Source: Aegilops tauschii subsp. strangulata
Lineage: Eukaryota > Streptophyta > Magnoliopsida > Poales > Poaceae
NCBI RefSeq assembly: GCF_002575655.3
Contig: NC_053040.3
Coordinates: 457,360,780-457,424,779 of the forward strand
Direction of reading: 5' to 3'
Length of the DNA stretch: 64,000 bases
The translations under genes and the position numbers were made by a program. Every line of letters starts with the position of its first letter. Positions within the stretch are counted from its first letter, which is position 1. Below, piece after piece: positions 1 to 10,741 of the stretch. The notes below the pieces were generated by a model. That model searched no databases. It was not told the origin of the DNA and saw only the letters and a program-made list of their open reading frames with translations.

Positions 1-1077
1 ATACACACACAAGGTGCAAGCAAAGTCAACATGCAAGTTCGGGGCTCATGATAAGAGGTTGGCTTGCCTGGGGATCGACAAATACTCCGGGGAGAAGTGG
101 GAAACGATCGCGGAAAGATTTGCCGGAAACAGTTCTCTCTCAGAGGGGGCTGTTTACATGCAAGGGCAAAAAGGTCAATTTCGCTGTGTGAAAACATAAT
201 GGAAATGACACCAAAAGAAAGAGCTCGACGAACAGAGAACGTGAGCGTTGCAATCACCTTATTCAGAGTTACGGGTAAAAAGATACGGACGTTTAAAACT
301 CAGGGACTAGTCTGTAAAAACACTTCTACAAACAGGTCCCTGGTAGTTTAAACAGAACATGTCTTTTCAGAAAATACGTTTTCCAGAGGGGGAGACGTAT
401 TCCCGGCCGAAGGAGAGGAAAAATGTGCTTTATGAGATTGAAAACGCACTTTCCAGAAATGCGCTTTCGCGCGGGGAAAGCGGCGTCGCGGCGGGGGCGC
501 CGCCACTTATCCACGCTGGCAGGACCGGTTCAACACGGCAGCAGCGGGGCCGGGCGCCTGGGTCACTGCCATGTGGGGTCGGGGAAAAGGCGCGGGGCCC
601 GCCTGGCCAGGTCAACGCCCTCTTCTTCCTCCCGCGCGGGAGCGAGCGTGGCTGAGGGAGGCGTTCGCCCCGACGGCGCTCGACGGCGACTCCGGCCAGC
701 TCTCGGGCCGTGCGACCTACTGCAATGCGCAGGATGGAGAGGCGCATCTCGGGGTGGTCTCTGTTGCTGGCGAGGACCGCGGGAGAAGGAGCAGCAGGGC
801 CTGCGGCGGAGAGGGGGTTCGGGCTCGGGTGGACACGGCGCTCCGGTGAGGGAAATGGAAGGCCGAGGCTATGGGGAGGCTCACTGGAGCATGGGGGATG
901 CAGTGGTGGTGAGAGAACGGAGAGGGAAACACCGCATCGCCGGAATCGGGAGAGACCCGAGGCGGCGGCTATGGCGACGGTGAAGGTCGAGGAGCGACTC
1001 CGGGGATGAGACGAGGGGTTGGGGAGGCGTAGAGGGGTGGGGAGAGGCTGTTGATGATCTCCAGAGGCTTGAGGGCG

Positions 1078-1091
1078 GGCTATTTATAGCC
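1078..1091 (-). promoter_or_regulatory. LTR TATA box
   Basis: The minus strand reads GGCTATAAATAGCC, a strong plant TATA box, followed by GC-rich leader-like sequence. The same site is at 36615-36628 in the other LTR. It is the likely U3/R promoter, which would give a very long R-U5 leader of about 2.8 kb. Confidence 0.65.
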
Positions 1092-1589
1092 AGGGCAAAG
1101 GCACCCAAGCTGGTCTTCGCCGAGCGCATCTGGTCGAGGCTGTGCCGGCCACAGCAGTCACGGGGGGAAGGGGGAAGCCGACGAGGAGGGAAGTGGACGA
1201 GCGCCAGAGGCTCACGGAGACGAGCAAGGCTCGAGGACAAGAGGAGCAAGCAGACACCGACGAGGAAGAGGACGAGCTCACGGGCATGCACTGCTCGAGC
1301 GTTGGCACGGCTCGCTGGAGAAGAAAACGAAGGGGGCTAGAGGTCCAGAGGGAAGACGACGTCGAGGGGGAGCTGTTGGGCATTAATAGCGAGGCCAGAG
1401 ATGGTCGGAGCAGCGCTGCCGATGAGAAAAGTGGCTAGACCACCGTTTTGGCTGGCTGCCCTCGTAGTCACCACTGGCATGGCGCGCGCTGGAGTTTTTA
1501 CTGATGTTCGTTCATGTCTACCGCGTAGTCCTTCTAAAGTGGAGTAATACTACGGTAGAAAAACGGGCAAAGACAAATGGAGCTGAGTA

Positions 1590-2990
1590 AACCAAGCTCC
1601 ACAAGTTTGCTGTTGCAAACTTGGCCACACTCTAGAGATTAAACCAGAGAGGGTAAAAGGTAAAATGGTTGTCTGGGAGGCTTAGGGTGGAAAGGACTAC
1701 GGTCCTGGGAGTTTTGAGGTAATTTGGACAACTATTACCATAGTTGCTGTACAACTACCAAATCTGACCCAGAAACTGAATGAGGAACAAGCACTCACTA
1801 GGACTGATGGATTGGGCTATAACTTGGTAAAGCCTGATAAATTGATCATACAATGATACAGTAATAAGTCCATACCAAATTGACTCACCAAAATGGTACT
1901 TCCTTCACAGCTATCATTTCTGTCCAAAAACTTCAGAAAAATCCTCAGGGCAATTGGCTAGATGAAATGAGCCCAAGTCTTGTGGAGATAGGTTATATAG
2001 ATAGGAGAAGGACTGGGAAAATTATCAGCCATAATGGAGCAAGATAAAATACACTTGCTTCACAAACTGAAAATTTGGACAGAAACCAAAAATTGCTCCT
2101 GTGCTCACATAGTTCAATGAAATGAACTGAATTTCGGTGGAGTCTAATGATTTGAGATACTTGAGAGGATGGAAAAGTTTCATCCCATTTTGAAACTCTA
2201 TGAAGGTACTTCCTTCACAAAGTTGTATTCTGGTCAGAAACTTTGAAAAATAGCACAGGGAGCTAGGATGAATGGATTGAGCTTATCTTTGGAATCCATG
2301 GGTTATTTACCAATGTTAAACACCCTGCCAAATTGCAGCTCAATTCGAATTAGGAATAAAGCACTTCCTTTGCAAAATTTCAGAGAAGGCAGAAACTTGC
2401 ATTGGATCATGTGCCAAATTTTTGAACTGAGGAACATGAAATGAGGATGGAACTAGTGATTATATAGCAAGGAAAAGCTCCAAAATTTAGGTGGAAATTT
2501 TCTCTGCCATAAAAATTGTAGTTCCTTTGGAAAATGGCAGAAATGCAATATTGGCATTAAATAGGAAAAGGCAATTTTCCTTATTTAATTATGGCCAATA
2601 TACTTGCCAGAGCTTGGATTAGGCATAAGTATCAACTCCACCAATTCTCATGAATTTAGGAGATGGCTAGCTATGCCTTTGGATTTTATTTCTCAGAAAG
2701 GCACGAAAAGGAATAAACCATAATTCAAAAATATTGCATGGGACTTAGCAATATTTTTGCATATCCAAGGTTCAGAAAGGTGGAATGATCCCTGGGATCA
2801 ATTGAGAGGATCAACAGATCAAAGAAAATGATGGCTCCTTTGTAAGCACAAAGGACATATCCAAATTTCAAAAATTTGGAATTTAGGGTTTGAGAGGAAT
2901 TGAGCTGATGCAAATGAGGTCTTGCCCACTGAAGGAGACATGAGTAAGGTTTTGAAAGGTTGGGAATGACAAAATTTCTAAGAGTCATCC
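1590..2990. repeat. Degenerate tandem array of about 155 bp period inside the LTR U3
   Basis: A core resembling TACTTCCTTCACAAA followed by a CAGAAACTT-like string recurs at about 1742, 1898, 2051, 2208, 2363, 2521, 2673 and 2835. Steps are 152-162 bp. Copies are strongly diverged, so only the core and the spacing are obvious. Confidence 0.6.
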
Positions 2991-3076
2991 AGCAAACTCA
3001 GGAGAAAATTTTGAAAATGAGTGCCACGAGAGAATAACAGCACAAAAATTGATAACCCAATTTTGGGGCTGTTACA

Positions 3077-3110
3077 ACTCTTCCCCCCTTAAAAAGAATC
3101 TCGTCCTCGA
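3077..3110 (-). other. Polypurine tract of the LARD-like element and relic coding end
   Basis: The minus strand reads TTTTTAAGGGGGGAAGAG just before the LTR, a classic plus-strand primer. The adjoining CTCGAGGACGAGATTC resembles what I recall of the end of Tekay/Del chromovirus polyproteins. It may be all that remains of an ancestral pol. Confidence 0.7.
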
Positions 3111-3660
3111 GATTCCTAGGGTTATGGCAAAAATGAAAGAAAACCGCTCCGGGGAAAAATCTCGGGTTAATTTTTAACCCTTTGGTTAAATTTCAAACGA
3201 GTTGGGGGCACCGATAATTGGTACACCCGGGAAGGGGTATGGCAAACCTGGATATATCCACGGCTAGGGGCACTCGAGATCAAACTCCCAAAAAATGCTT
3301 GATGCACCCAATGAACAGTGGTTTCACCTGCTGACACGTGGGTCCAGGGCCCACTGGCAGCCTCCTTCTTCTACCTCCGGCTCACTGCTTCTCCTACGCT
3401 GCTGCTCCCCGTGCGGCTTGGCGCAGCGCGCATCTAGCTCCTAGGAAGATGAGGACCCTAGAGCCATAGTGCGCGGCGTGCACGGCGTCGATGCAGCGAG
3501 CACTCACGTCGCGGGCCAGCACCTTGTCGGCACTGCTCGCGGATTCGCCTCCTGGACGCCGGTGATCGAGCGACGAGAGGTTCTCCTGGACCTCGCTCAC
3601 CGTACACCGGGGTTGGGCTATAAAAACGGCAATGCGGCTCTCCTCCAATGCACAAACAGA
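3111..3660. other. LARD internal domain, left part
   Basis: No retroviral domain is visible on either strand. An ACGTG (G-box-like) motif lies near 3337. The minus-strand ORF 3784-3458 is arginine- and proline-rich with no recognisable motif and is probably chance. Confidence 0.6.
3619..3626 (+). promoter_or_regulatory. TATA box upstream of a split plus-strand ORF
   Basis: TATAAAAA lies about 35 bp before the ATG at 3661. It is antisense to the LARD-like element. Confidence 0.4.
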
Positions 3661-3842
3661 ATGCCGCTTTACTACCTCTTCGGTTTGGGCGAGATCGAGC
3701 CGAGCTCCTTCGGCGAGGAGGTGTTCCTGGTGGCGTTGCGGTTGTTCCTCGCAGCGCTGCTGGGCACACTAATCGGCTCGTCACTCCTCCTGCTGATTCT
3801 CATCAGGAATGATCGAGCTCGGAACAACGCGCGGTTCGGGGC
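3661..3842 (+). pseudogene. Small membrane-protein ORF, 5' part, split by the Tat insertion
   Basis: The ORF starts at an ATG after a TATA box and encodes about 61 residues, with one strongly hydrophobic stretch (roughly residues 23-50) followed by a basic segment. It is cut by the Tat insertion at 3843. Without that insertion and one copy of the duplication GGGGC, the frame continues at 31655 and stops at 31739, for 88 residues in total. I do not recognise the protein. It could be a captured host fragment, an antisense ORF of the LARD-like element, or chance. Confidence 0.35.
3838..3842. repeat. Target-site duplication GGGGC, left copy
   Basis: It is identical to 31650-31654. The pair flanks the outer Tat element exactly. 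Confidence 0.9.
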
Positions 3843-5011
3843 TATCGGAGTAAATGGCCACGGGTAGCCAAACCGACTCCCCCTGGCTCTTCGAAAAATT
3901 ATCAGGCCATTCGAGCCTTCAGGCATACGGAGCACAGGGCCGCCTTCCCCCGGCCGGCTATCCCCAGGGCAGACTACCAGAAGGCGACCCGGCCTCAGAA
4001 ACCTTCCCCAAGAAAGCTATGAGATGGCCGACTCCCAGAAGCCGGCCATGAAGAGAGCCGACTCCCAGAAGCCGGCCAAGACTACACCCACCAAGACTGC
4101 ATCCACATAACGGTGATTAGACGGGGTGTGGCCGGAGTACAGCCCACTACCCCCGAATCCCGAAGCAGGCATGGCCACAGGGCGCCGTACGGGTCATCCA
4201 TCTCCCGCCCGGCGCGGCACTGTAGCCATGTTGACCTCGATGTCACCCACGACACGCGCCAGTACGGCCCGCGGGCGGCGGGCCCCTTTAGCCAGACAGA
4301 CACTCGAAGGCGGCCCGGCCTCCCCTAGTCGGCAAGGGGCGTAGCCGGCTCCCAATAGCCGGCTACCTCCCTCCCTCGAAACATGTGCCTCATTAAGGAG
4401 ACAAGACGAGGTGAGGCTACAGTGAGAGCCCGCAAGGCGGCGGCACTGTAGCCACGCTTACCTCGACAAAGCCATCGTCATCAGAGGCGAGGCAACAGTA
4501 ACCAGCCGCCGACAAGGCCCCCAAGCGGTGGGGCCGGCCTGTCGGCCAAGAGGCCGGCAGCCGGCAGGACCCACCAGTCGGCGGGCCCCAATGGCCGGCG
4601 GAGAAGCCGGCGAGCATAGACACTGACGGCTGGGACCCGCGCCCAGCCGGATTACCATTGTACCCCTGGGGGTAGGCCTATATAAGCCCCGCGGGACACC
4701 CACGCAAAGGGTTGATCTCATAGAGTTTCACACACCACATAGAGAGAGAAGGAGAGCTAGCCTTGCCTTTCTTCTCCCTCTAGCCAAACAGCTCAAGGAG
4801 CACTTGTAGCTACTTGTATTGATCTAGTGATCATGCGGAGACCCCGCAGAGCAGGACTAGGGGTGTTATCTCCACGGAGAGCCCCGAACCTAGGTAAGAT
4901 CCGCCGGCGTGCATGTCTTCGCCTTATCCCGTTTCCAGGCACCGGCGATGTCTTACTGGCTCCCACAATGATAAGCCACCCGTTGGCATATGTCGCACCT
5001 ACCACCCGACA
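3843..5011 (+). repeat. 5' LTR of the outer Tat element
   Basis: 1169 bp, ending CCCGACA. The start is TATCGGAG instead of the TGTCGGAG of the other three LTR copies, a G-to-A change in the terminal dinucleotide. It pairs with 30496-31649, with about 3% differences by eye plus a 17-bp gap in the 3' copy near 31213. Confidence 0.92.
4679..4686 (+). promoter_or_regulatory. LTR TATA box, outer 5' LTR
   Basis: TATATAAG about 330 bp before the LTR end. The equivalents are 8060, 20796 and 31316 in the other LTRs. Confidence 0.7.
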
Positions 5012-5012
5012 T

Positions 5013-5030
5013 TTGGCGCCCACCATGGGG
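5013..5030 (+). other. Primer binding site, outer element
   Basis: TTGGCGCCCACCATGGGG lies two bases after the LTR. The inner copy reads CGTGGGG at the same spot, so this one carries a CpG-type G-to-A change. I do not assign the tRNA. Confidence 0.75.
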
Positions 5031-7219
5031 CCAGGTGCACCGTCGTCCGGAGACCTGTTCTGGACAGGAACCCTTTTCCTCCCCCGTGAGCGTAGCCAGC
5101 CTGCTACGCCCGATGGCGCTTGCCTTGACGCGCTGCAAGGCGTCGACGACGCCTGCGCGGCGAGCTGCCTCGCCGACCTTCTTGGCGAGACTCGCATCTC
5201 TGACGAGCCCGCGTCCGACGTGGGCACGGACTACCCCGAGAGCCGCCTCGTCAGCCTCCTCGACCAGCTTCACGTCTCCAGCGAGCTTGCTGTGGACTTG
5301 GAGTCGGTCGGCTCCACCGACCCGATGCTTGTCGACTCCGACACGGCCTCGCTCGAGGCCTACCCCTCCAACGTGGTAGTCTTCGACGACCCTCTCCCTC
5401 GAGCCGACAGTGGCAGCAGCGCTGTCACTGAGGTGCTGGTCATCAGCCACGCCGCCGACTCAGGCGAGAACGCCCACAACGCCCTACAAGCGGCGATGCA
5501 TGACTTGTCCATCCCCATCCCGGCCGACGCCGACGCCGAGACTCTGGAGGCACGCCGCCTCGCCCTCATCGCGGAGGGCCAGAAGATAGCCTCCATGAGA
5601 CGCCGCACCGAGGCTCACCAGCGCGAAGTCGACCGCGCCGCCTTTGGTACACCGCCTCATGGCGGGCCGAGCCGAGCCGGCCTCGTCAAGAAGCGCGGCG
5701 CGGCCATCGCCAGCATGCTGGGGGTAGATCGCCCAGTCTACGCCACGCCGCTCGAGAATCTGCGAGCCGCTCAGGCGGCCGCAGAAGAGCTGAATGGGCT
5801 GGGGGCTGATGAGCTCCCCTACATGACAAGGCGCATCCAGCAGCTGATCGACGCGGCCGCGGAATGGCATGAAGCCGGCGCCCGCGCTGAGAGTCCTCCC
5901 CCACGCCGAGAACACGCCGCGACATCCCGGTCGCCGACTGCGAGCGGCGCCCGTGCAAGGAAAGACAATGAGCCGGCTGCTAGCCGTAGCCGGACTCGAA
6001 TCACCATCGAGCGCGACGCAGAAGGCCGCCCCCGAGCAGTGGAGCACCAAGGCAATCCGCCTCCTCCCCCGCCTCGTGGGGAGAGATATCCCACCCCGCC
6101 GCCTGTCACGCATCTGACTCTCGGTGGCCGACTAGGCCACCGCGAAGGAGTCGGCGAGAACGACGCCCGCCACCAGATCGACCGCCTAGCACGATCCCTG
6201 GCGCTAGAAGAAGAAGACGATGTCGGCCCGCCTTGCTTTGGCCCCCACATCTGCGATGAGCCCTTCCCCAAAGGGTTCTCGCTCCCAGAGACACGCCCAA
6301 GTACAACGGCTCTGTGAAGCCGGAAGATTGGCTCATCGACTACTCTACCGCTGTTAGCATAGCGAACGGCAACAGGCGCGTAGCCGTGAAGTACGTCCCT
6401 CTCATCCTGCAAGGCACGACATACACCTGGCTAAACAGCCTCAAGCCCTACAGCGTTAATAGCTGGCTGGACTTCACGGAAGTCTTCGTCCGCAACTTCA
6501 CCAGCACGTACAAGCGGCCTCCAAAGCCCCGCCAGCCCTCCTTGTGCGTCCAAGGGCCCAGCAAATCGACTCGCGACTACCTCACGCGGTGGGCCGAGCT
6601 CCGCAACTCCTACGAGGGGGTGCATGAGGTTCAAGCTATCGAATACTTCACCGCCGGGTGCCGAGAGGGCACCCTCCTCAAGCTCCGACTCCTCTGCGAC
6701 GAGCCGGCTACCCACGACGAGCTGCTAGTCATAGCAGACAAGTACGCCACAGCCGACTCCTCGATGAAGACCGAGCTCCGAGTGGATGCCTCTGGGAAGG
6801 TGCTCGCTCCGGCTCCCAAGACGCCGGCTGGTGACTCCAACCGACGCCCCTACCAGAACGACCACAAGCGCAAGGCCCCTATGCCGCCTTCCACCAGTCG
6901 GCAGGTGGCCACTGTTGAAGACGAGCAGCCCGAAGAGCGGCCCGCTCCCAAGAAGAAGGGCGGCAGGCCGGCTTGGCGGCTATCCTTCTCCTACAAGCAG
7001 ACTCTCGATGCCCCCTGCAAGTTTCACAGCGGCGCGAAGCCGTCCAACCACACGACCCGGAAGTGCCACTAGCTCACGCGGATCTCCAAGGGCGAGGGGC
7101 TGGTGCCGCCTCCGCCTCCCAGCCCGCCGCCTCCAGCCCGCCAGCAGTCGGCTGCTCGACCAGCAGTCGGAGCCATTCAAGATGAGTTCCCAGATGAGCA
7201 CGCCGCCAACGTCGTCTTC

Positions 7220-7224
7220 ACGAG
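7220..7224. repeat. Target-site duplication ACGAG, left copy
   Basis: It is repeated exactly at 21135-21139 and flanks the inner Tat element. Confidence 0.92.
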
Positions 7225-7796
7225 TGTCGGAGTAAATGGCCACGGGTAGCCTAACCGACTGCCCCTGGTTCTTCTGAAAAAATTATCAGGCCTTCGGGCC
7301 TCCAAGCACGCCAAGCATTGGGCCGCCTTCCCTGGCCGGCTACCTCTGAAGCCGACTCCCGAAAGGCGACCCAGCCTCAGCAACCCCTCCCCGGGACGAC
7401 TACGGGGTAGCCGACTCCAAGAAGCCGGCCAAGAAGAACGCCGGCTCCAAGAAGCCGGCCGAGACCACAACCACCAAAGCTACACCCACATAACGGTGAC
7501 AAGACGGGGTGTGGCCACAGTGCGGCCCACTACCCCCGAGGCCCGAGGCAGGCATGGCCACAGGAGGCCGTACGGGATGACCGTCTCCTGTTCGGCTCGG
7601 CACTGTAGCCATGCCAGCCTCAACGTCATCCACGACCGACTCCTGTACGGCCCGCAGGCACCGGGCCCCTTCCGCCAGAGAGAGGCGCGGAGGTGGCCCG
7701 GCCTCCCCCGGTCGACCGAGGGTGTAGCCGGCCCCCAGAAGCCGGCAACCCCCTTCCTCGAAGCAGGAGCCCCATTAAGGAGACAAGACGAGGTAA

Positions 7797-7834
7797 GGCT
7801 ACAGTGAGAGCCCCCGAGGCGGCCCACTGTAGCC
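7797..7834. repeat. U3 inverted repeat in the Tat LTRs
   Basis: GGCTACAGTG (7797-7806) and CACTGTAGCC (7825-7834) form a perfect 10-bp inverted repeat with an 18-base loop. Further CTACAGT/ACTGTAG copies lie nearby (7603, 7872). The motif is kept in all four LTRs, near 4418-4455, 20534-20573 and 31067-31107. Confidence 0.75.
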
Positions 7835-8059
7835 ACGCTTACCTCGACAAAGCCCTCGTCATCAGAGGCGAGGCTACAGTAAGCAGCCGCCGACAAGACC
7901 CTAGGCGGTGGGGCCGGCCTGTCGACCAAGAAGCCGGCAGCCGGCGGGACCCACCAGTCGGCGGGACCCAACAACCGGCGGAGAAGCCGGCGAGCATAGA
8001 CACTGACGGCTGGGACCAGTGCCCAGCCGGATTACCATTGTGCCCCCGGGGGGTAGGCT

Positions 8060-8067
8060 TATATAAA
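8060..8067 (+). promoter_or_regulatory. LTR TATA box, inner 5' LTR
   Basis: TATATAAA. If transcription starts about 30 bp downstream, the first ATG of the transcript is at 8220, still within the LTR. Confidence 0.7.
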
Positions 8068-8219
8068 CCCCCCGGAGCACCCATGCAAAGGGTTAGCTTC
8101 TGAACACAGCACACACACCATAGAGATAGAGAGAAGCAAGAGCTAGCCTTGTTCTTCTTCTCCCTTGAACCCAACAGCTCTAGGAGCGATTGTAGCTACC
8201 TTTCCTTGATCTAGTGATC

Positions 8220-10724
8220 ATGCGGAGACCCCGCAGAGCAGGACTAGGGGTGTTATCTCCTCGCAGAGCCCCGAACCTGGGTAAGATCCACCGGCGTGCA
8301 TGTCTTCGCCTCATCCCGTTTCCAGGCACCGGCGATGTCTTATTGGCACCCACAATGATAAGCCATCCGTTGGCATATATCGCACCAACCACCCGACATT
8401 TGGCGCCCACCGTGGGGCCAGGTGCACCGTCGTCCGGAGACCTGTTCTGGACGGGAACCCTCTTCCTCCCCCGCGAGCATAGCCAGCCTACTGCGCCCGA
8501 TGGCGTTTGCCTCGACGCGCTGCAAGGCGTCGATGACGCCTGCGCAGCGAGCTGCCTCGCCGATCTGCTCGGCGAGACTCGCATCTCCGACGAGCCTGCG
8601 TCCGACGCAGGCACCGAATACCCCGAGAACCGCCTCGTCAGCCTCCTCGACCAGCTTCACGTCTCCAGCGAGCCTGCTGCAGACATGGAGTCGGTCGGCT
8701 CCACCGACCCGATGCTCATCGACTCCGACACAGCATCGCTTGACGCCTACCCCTCCGACGTGGTGGTCTTCGACGACCCCCTCCCTCGAGCTGACAGCGG
8801 CAGCAGCGCTGTCACCGAGGTGCTGGTCATCAGCCACGTCGCCAACTCGGGCGAGAATGCCCACGACACCCTGCAAGCGGCAATGCACGACCTCTCCGTC
8901 CCCATCTCGGCCGACGCCGACGCCGAGACCCTGGAGGCACGCCGCCTTGCCCTCATCGCGGAGGGCCAGAAGATAGCCTCAATGAGACACCTCACCGAGG
9001 CCCACCAGCGCGAAGTCGACCGCGCCACCTTCGGTACGCCGATGCCTAGCGGCCCGAGCCGAGCCGGCTTCGTCCAGAAGCGCGGCGCGGCCGTCGCCAG
9101 CATGCTGGGGGCAGATCGCCCCGTCTACGCCATCCCGCTCGAGAATCTGCGAGCCGCTTAGGTGGCTGCAGAAGAGCTCAATGGGCTGGGAGCCGATGAG
9201 CTCCCCTACATGGTAAGACGGATCCAGCAGCTGATCGACGCGGCTGCAGAACGGCACGAAGCCGGCGCCCGTGCTGATAGTCATCCCCCGCGCCGGGAAC
9301 ACGCCGCGACGTCCCGCTCGCCGACTGCGAGCGGCGCGCGCCAGAAGAAAGACAAGGAGCCGGTTGCCAGCCGCAGCCGGACTCGCATTACCATCGAGCG
9401 CGGCGCGGCAGGCCGCCCTCGAGCGGTTGAACACCAAGGAAATCTGCCTCCTCCCCCGCCTCGAAGAGAAAGACGCCTCACTCCGCCGCCTATCACACAC
9501 CCGACTCTTGGCGACCGACTCGGCCGCCGAGAAGGAGTCGGCGAGAACGACGCCCGCCACAGGATCGACCGCCTTGCTCGATCCTTGGCGTTAGAAGAAG
9601 AAGACGATGTCGGCCCGCCATGCTTTGGCCCCCGCATCCGCGACGAACCCTTCCCCAAAGGGTTCTCGCTCCCCAGAGACACGCCCAAGTACAACGGCTC
9701 GGTGAAGCCGGAAGATTGGCTCATCGACTACTCCACGGCCGTCAGCATAGCCAACGGCAATCGACGCGTCGCCGTGAAGTACGTCCCCCTCATGCTGCAA
9801 GGCACGGCGCGCACATGGCTCAACAGCCTCAAGCCCTACAGCATCAACAGTTGGCTGGACTTCACCGAAGTCTTCGTCCGCAACTTCACCAGCACCTCCA
9901 AGCGGCCTCCCAAGCCTCGCCAGCTCTCCCTCTGCGTCCAAGGGCCCAACGAGTCGACCCGCGACTACCTCACGCGATGGGCCGAGCTCCGCAACTCCTG
10001 CGAGGGGGTGCACGAGGTCCAGGCCATCGAGTACTTCACCGCTGGGTGCCGAGAGGGCACCCTCCTCAAGCACCGACTCCTCTGTGACGAGCCGGCTACC
10101 CTCGATGAGTTGCTGGTCATCACGGACAAGTACGCCATAGCTGACTCCTCAATGAAGACGGAGCTCCGAGTGGACGCCTCGGAGAAAGTGATTGCTCCGG
10201 CTCCTAAGATGCCGGCTGGCGACCCTAATCGGTGCCCCTACCGGAACGACCACAAGCGCAAGGCCCCCATGCCGACTTCCTCCAGTCGACAGGTGGCCAC
10301 AGTTGAAGACGAGCAGCCCGAAGAACGGCCCGCTCCCAAGAAGAAGGGTGGAAGGCCGGCTTGGCAGCCGTCTTTCTTCTACGAACAAGCTCTCGACGCC
10401 CCCTGCAAGTTCCACAGCGGCGCGAAGCCGCCCAACCACACAACCCGGAAATGCCACTGGCTCACCCGCATCACCAAGGGCGAGGGGATGTTGCCGCCTC
10501 CGCCTCCCGGCCCGCCGCCTCCAGCACCCCAGCAGCCGGCGGCTCGGCCGGCAGTCGGCGCCATCCAAGACGAATTTCCCGAAGAGCACGCCGCCTACGT
10601 CATCTTCACCAGTCAAGCCGACGACAAGCGCAGCCGACGCCGACAGCATCAAGAAGTGAATGCAGTCGCCACTAGCACTCCCGAGTTCATGCACTGGTCA
10701 AAAAAACCAATCAGCTGGAGCTAG
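8220..10724 (+). pseudogene. gag: gag of the inner Tat element, two in-frame stops
   Basis: The gag precursor frame opens at an ATG inside the LTR and crosses the PBS. It contains TAG at 9159-9161 where the outer copy has CAG, then runs to TAG at 10722-10724, where the outer copy has CGG. The acidic N-terminal part is followed by a polar, low-complexity region, the Retrotrans_gag core (about 9770-10060, roughly residues 517-613) and a zinc knuckle C-x2-H-x7-H-x4-C (about 10405-10455). In related elements gag and protease form one frame. Here a base missing at 10740 (GTATG against GTGATG in the outer copy) puts the protease in another frame. Confidence 0.9.
8400..8417 (+). other. Primer binding site, inner element
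   Basis: TTGGCGCCCACCGTGGGG, immediately after the 5' LTR. This is the PBS form common in grass Tat elements. Confidence 0.8.
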
Positions 10725-10741
10725 GCCGACCACCCAGAGGT

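Larger units (their letters stand above)
1..3076 (-). repeat. 3' LTR of the LARD-like element, partial
   Basis: On the minus strand it begins TGTAACAGCCCC at 3076, directly after the polypurine tract. It aligns with 35589-38609 nearly throughout. A 51-bp segment (81-131) is absent from the other copy, and small indels occur near 2808. The GC-rich ORFs at 350-1440 are open on several frames and strands and have no recognisable product; I read them as LTR sequence. Confidence 0.9.
4833..7224 (+). pseudogene. gag: gag of the outer Tat element, broken and cut by the inner element
   Basis: Gag is the capsid/nucleocapsid precursor. The frame is open from an ATG at 4833, inside the LTR, through the PBS to about 6282. 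A C missing from a CCCC run at 6283-6286 (compare 9660-9680) shifts the frame. It resumes at about 6314 and meets TAG at 7070-7072, where the inner copy has TGG. The Retrotrans_gag core (about 6390-6680) is well preserved. A CCHC-type zinc knuckle with the pattern C-x2-H-x7-H-x4-C lies near 7016-7068. The 3' end lies beyond the inner element at 21140-21269. Confidence 0.88.
7225..8398 (+). repeat. 5' LTR of the inner Tat element
   Basis: 1174 bp, TGTCGGAG to CCCGACA. It lacks a 9-bp CACTCCAAG-type unit that is expanded in the 3' LTR near 20035-20050. TATA box at 8060-8067. Confidence 0.95.

Noticed and set aside
350..1440. Long GC-rich ORFs on both strands in the LARD LTR (and 35885-37167).
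   Set aside because: They are open in several overlapping frames, Arg/Ser/Pro-rich, not conserved in frame between the two LTR copies, and match no domain. This is composition-driven.
3458..3784. Minus-strand ORF in the LARD internal domain as gag remnant.
   Set aside because: Arg/Pro-rich low-complexity translation with no gag motif. The opposite-strand split ORF explains the openness better.
4082..4721. ORFs within the Tat LTRs on both strands (also 7400-8174, 20137-20925, 30589-31357).
   Set aside because: They are repeated because the LTR is repeated. They cross the promoter region and contain no recognisable domain.
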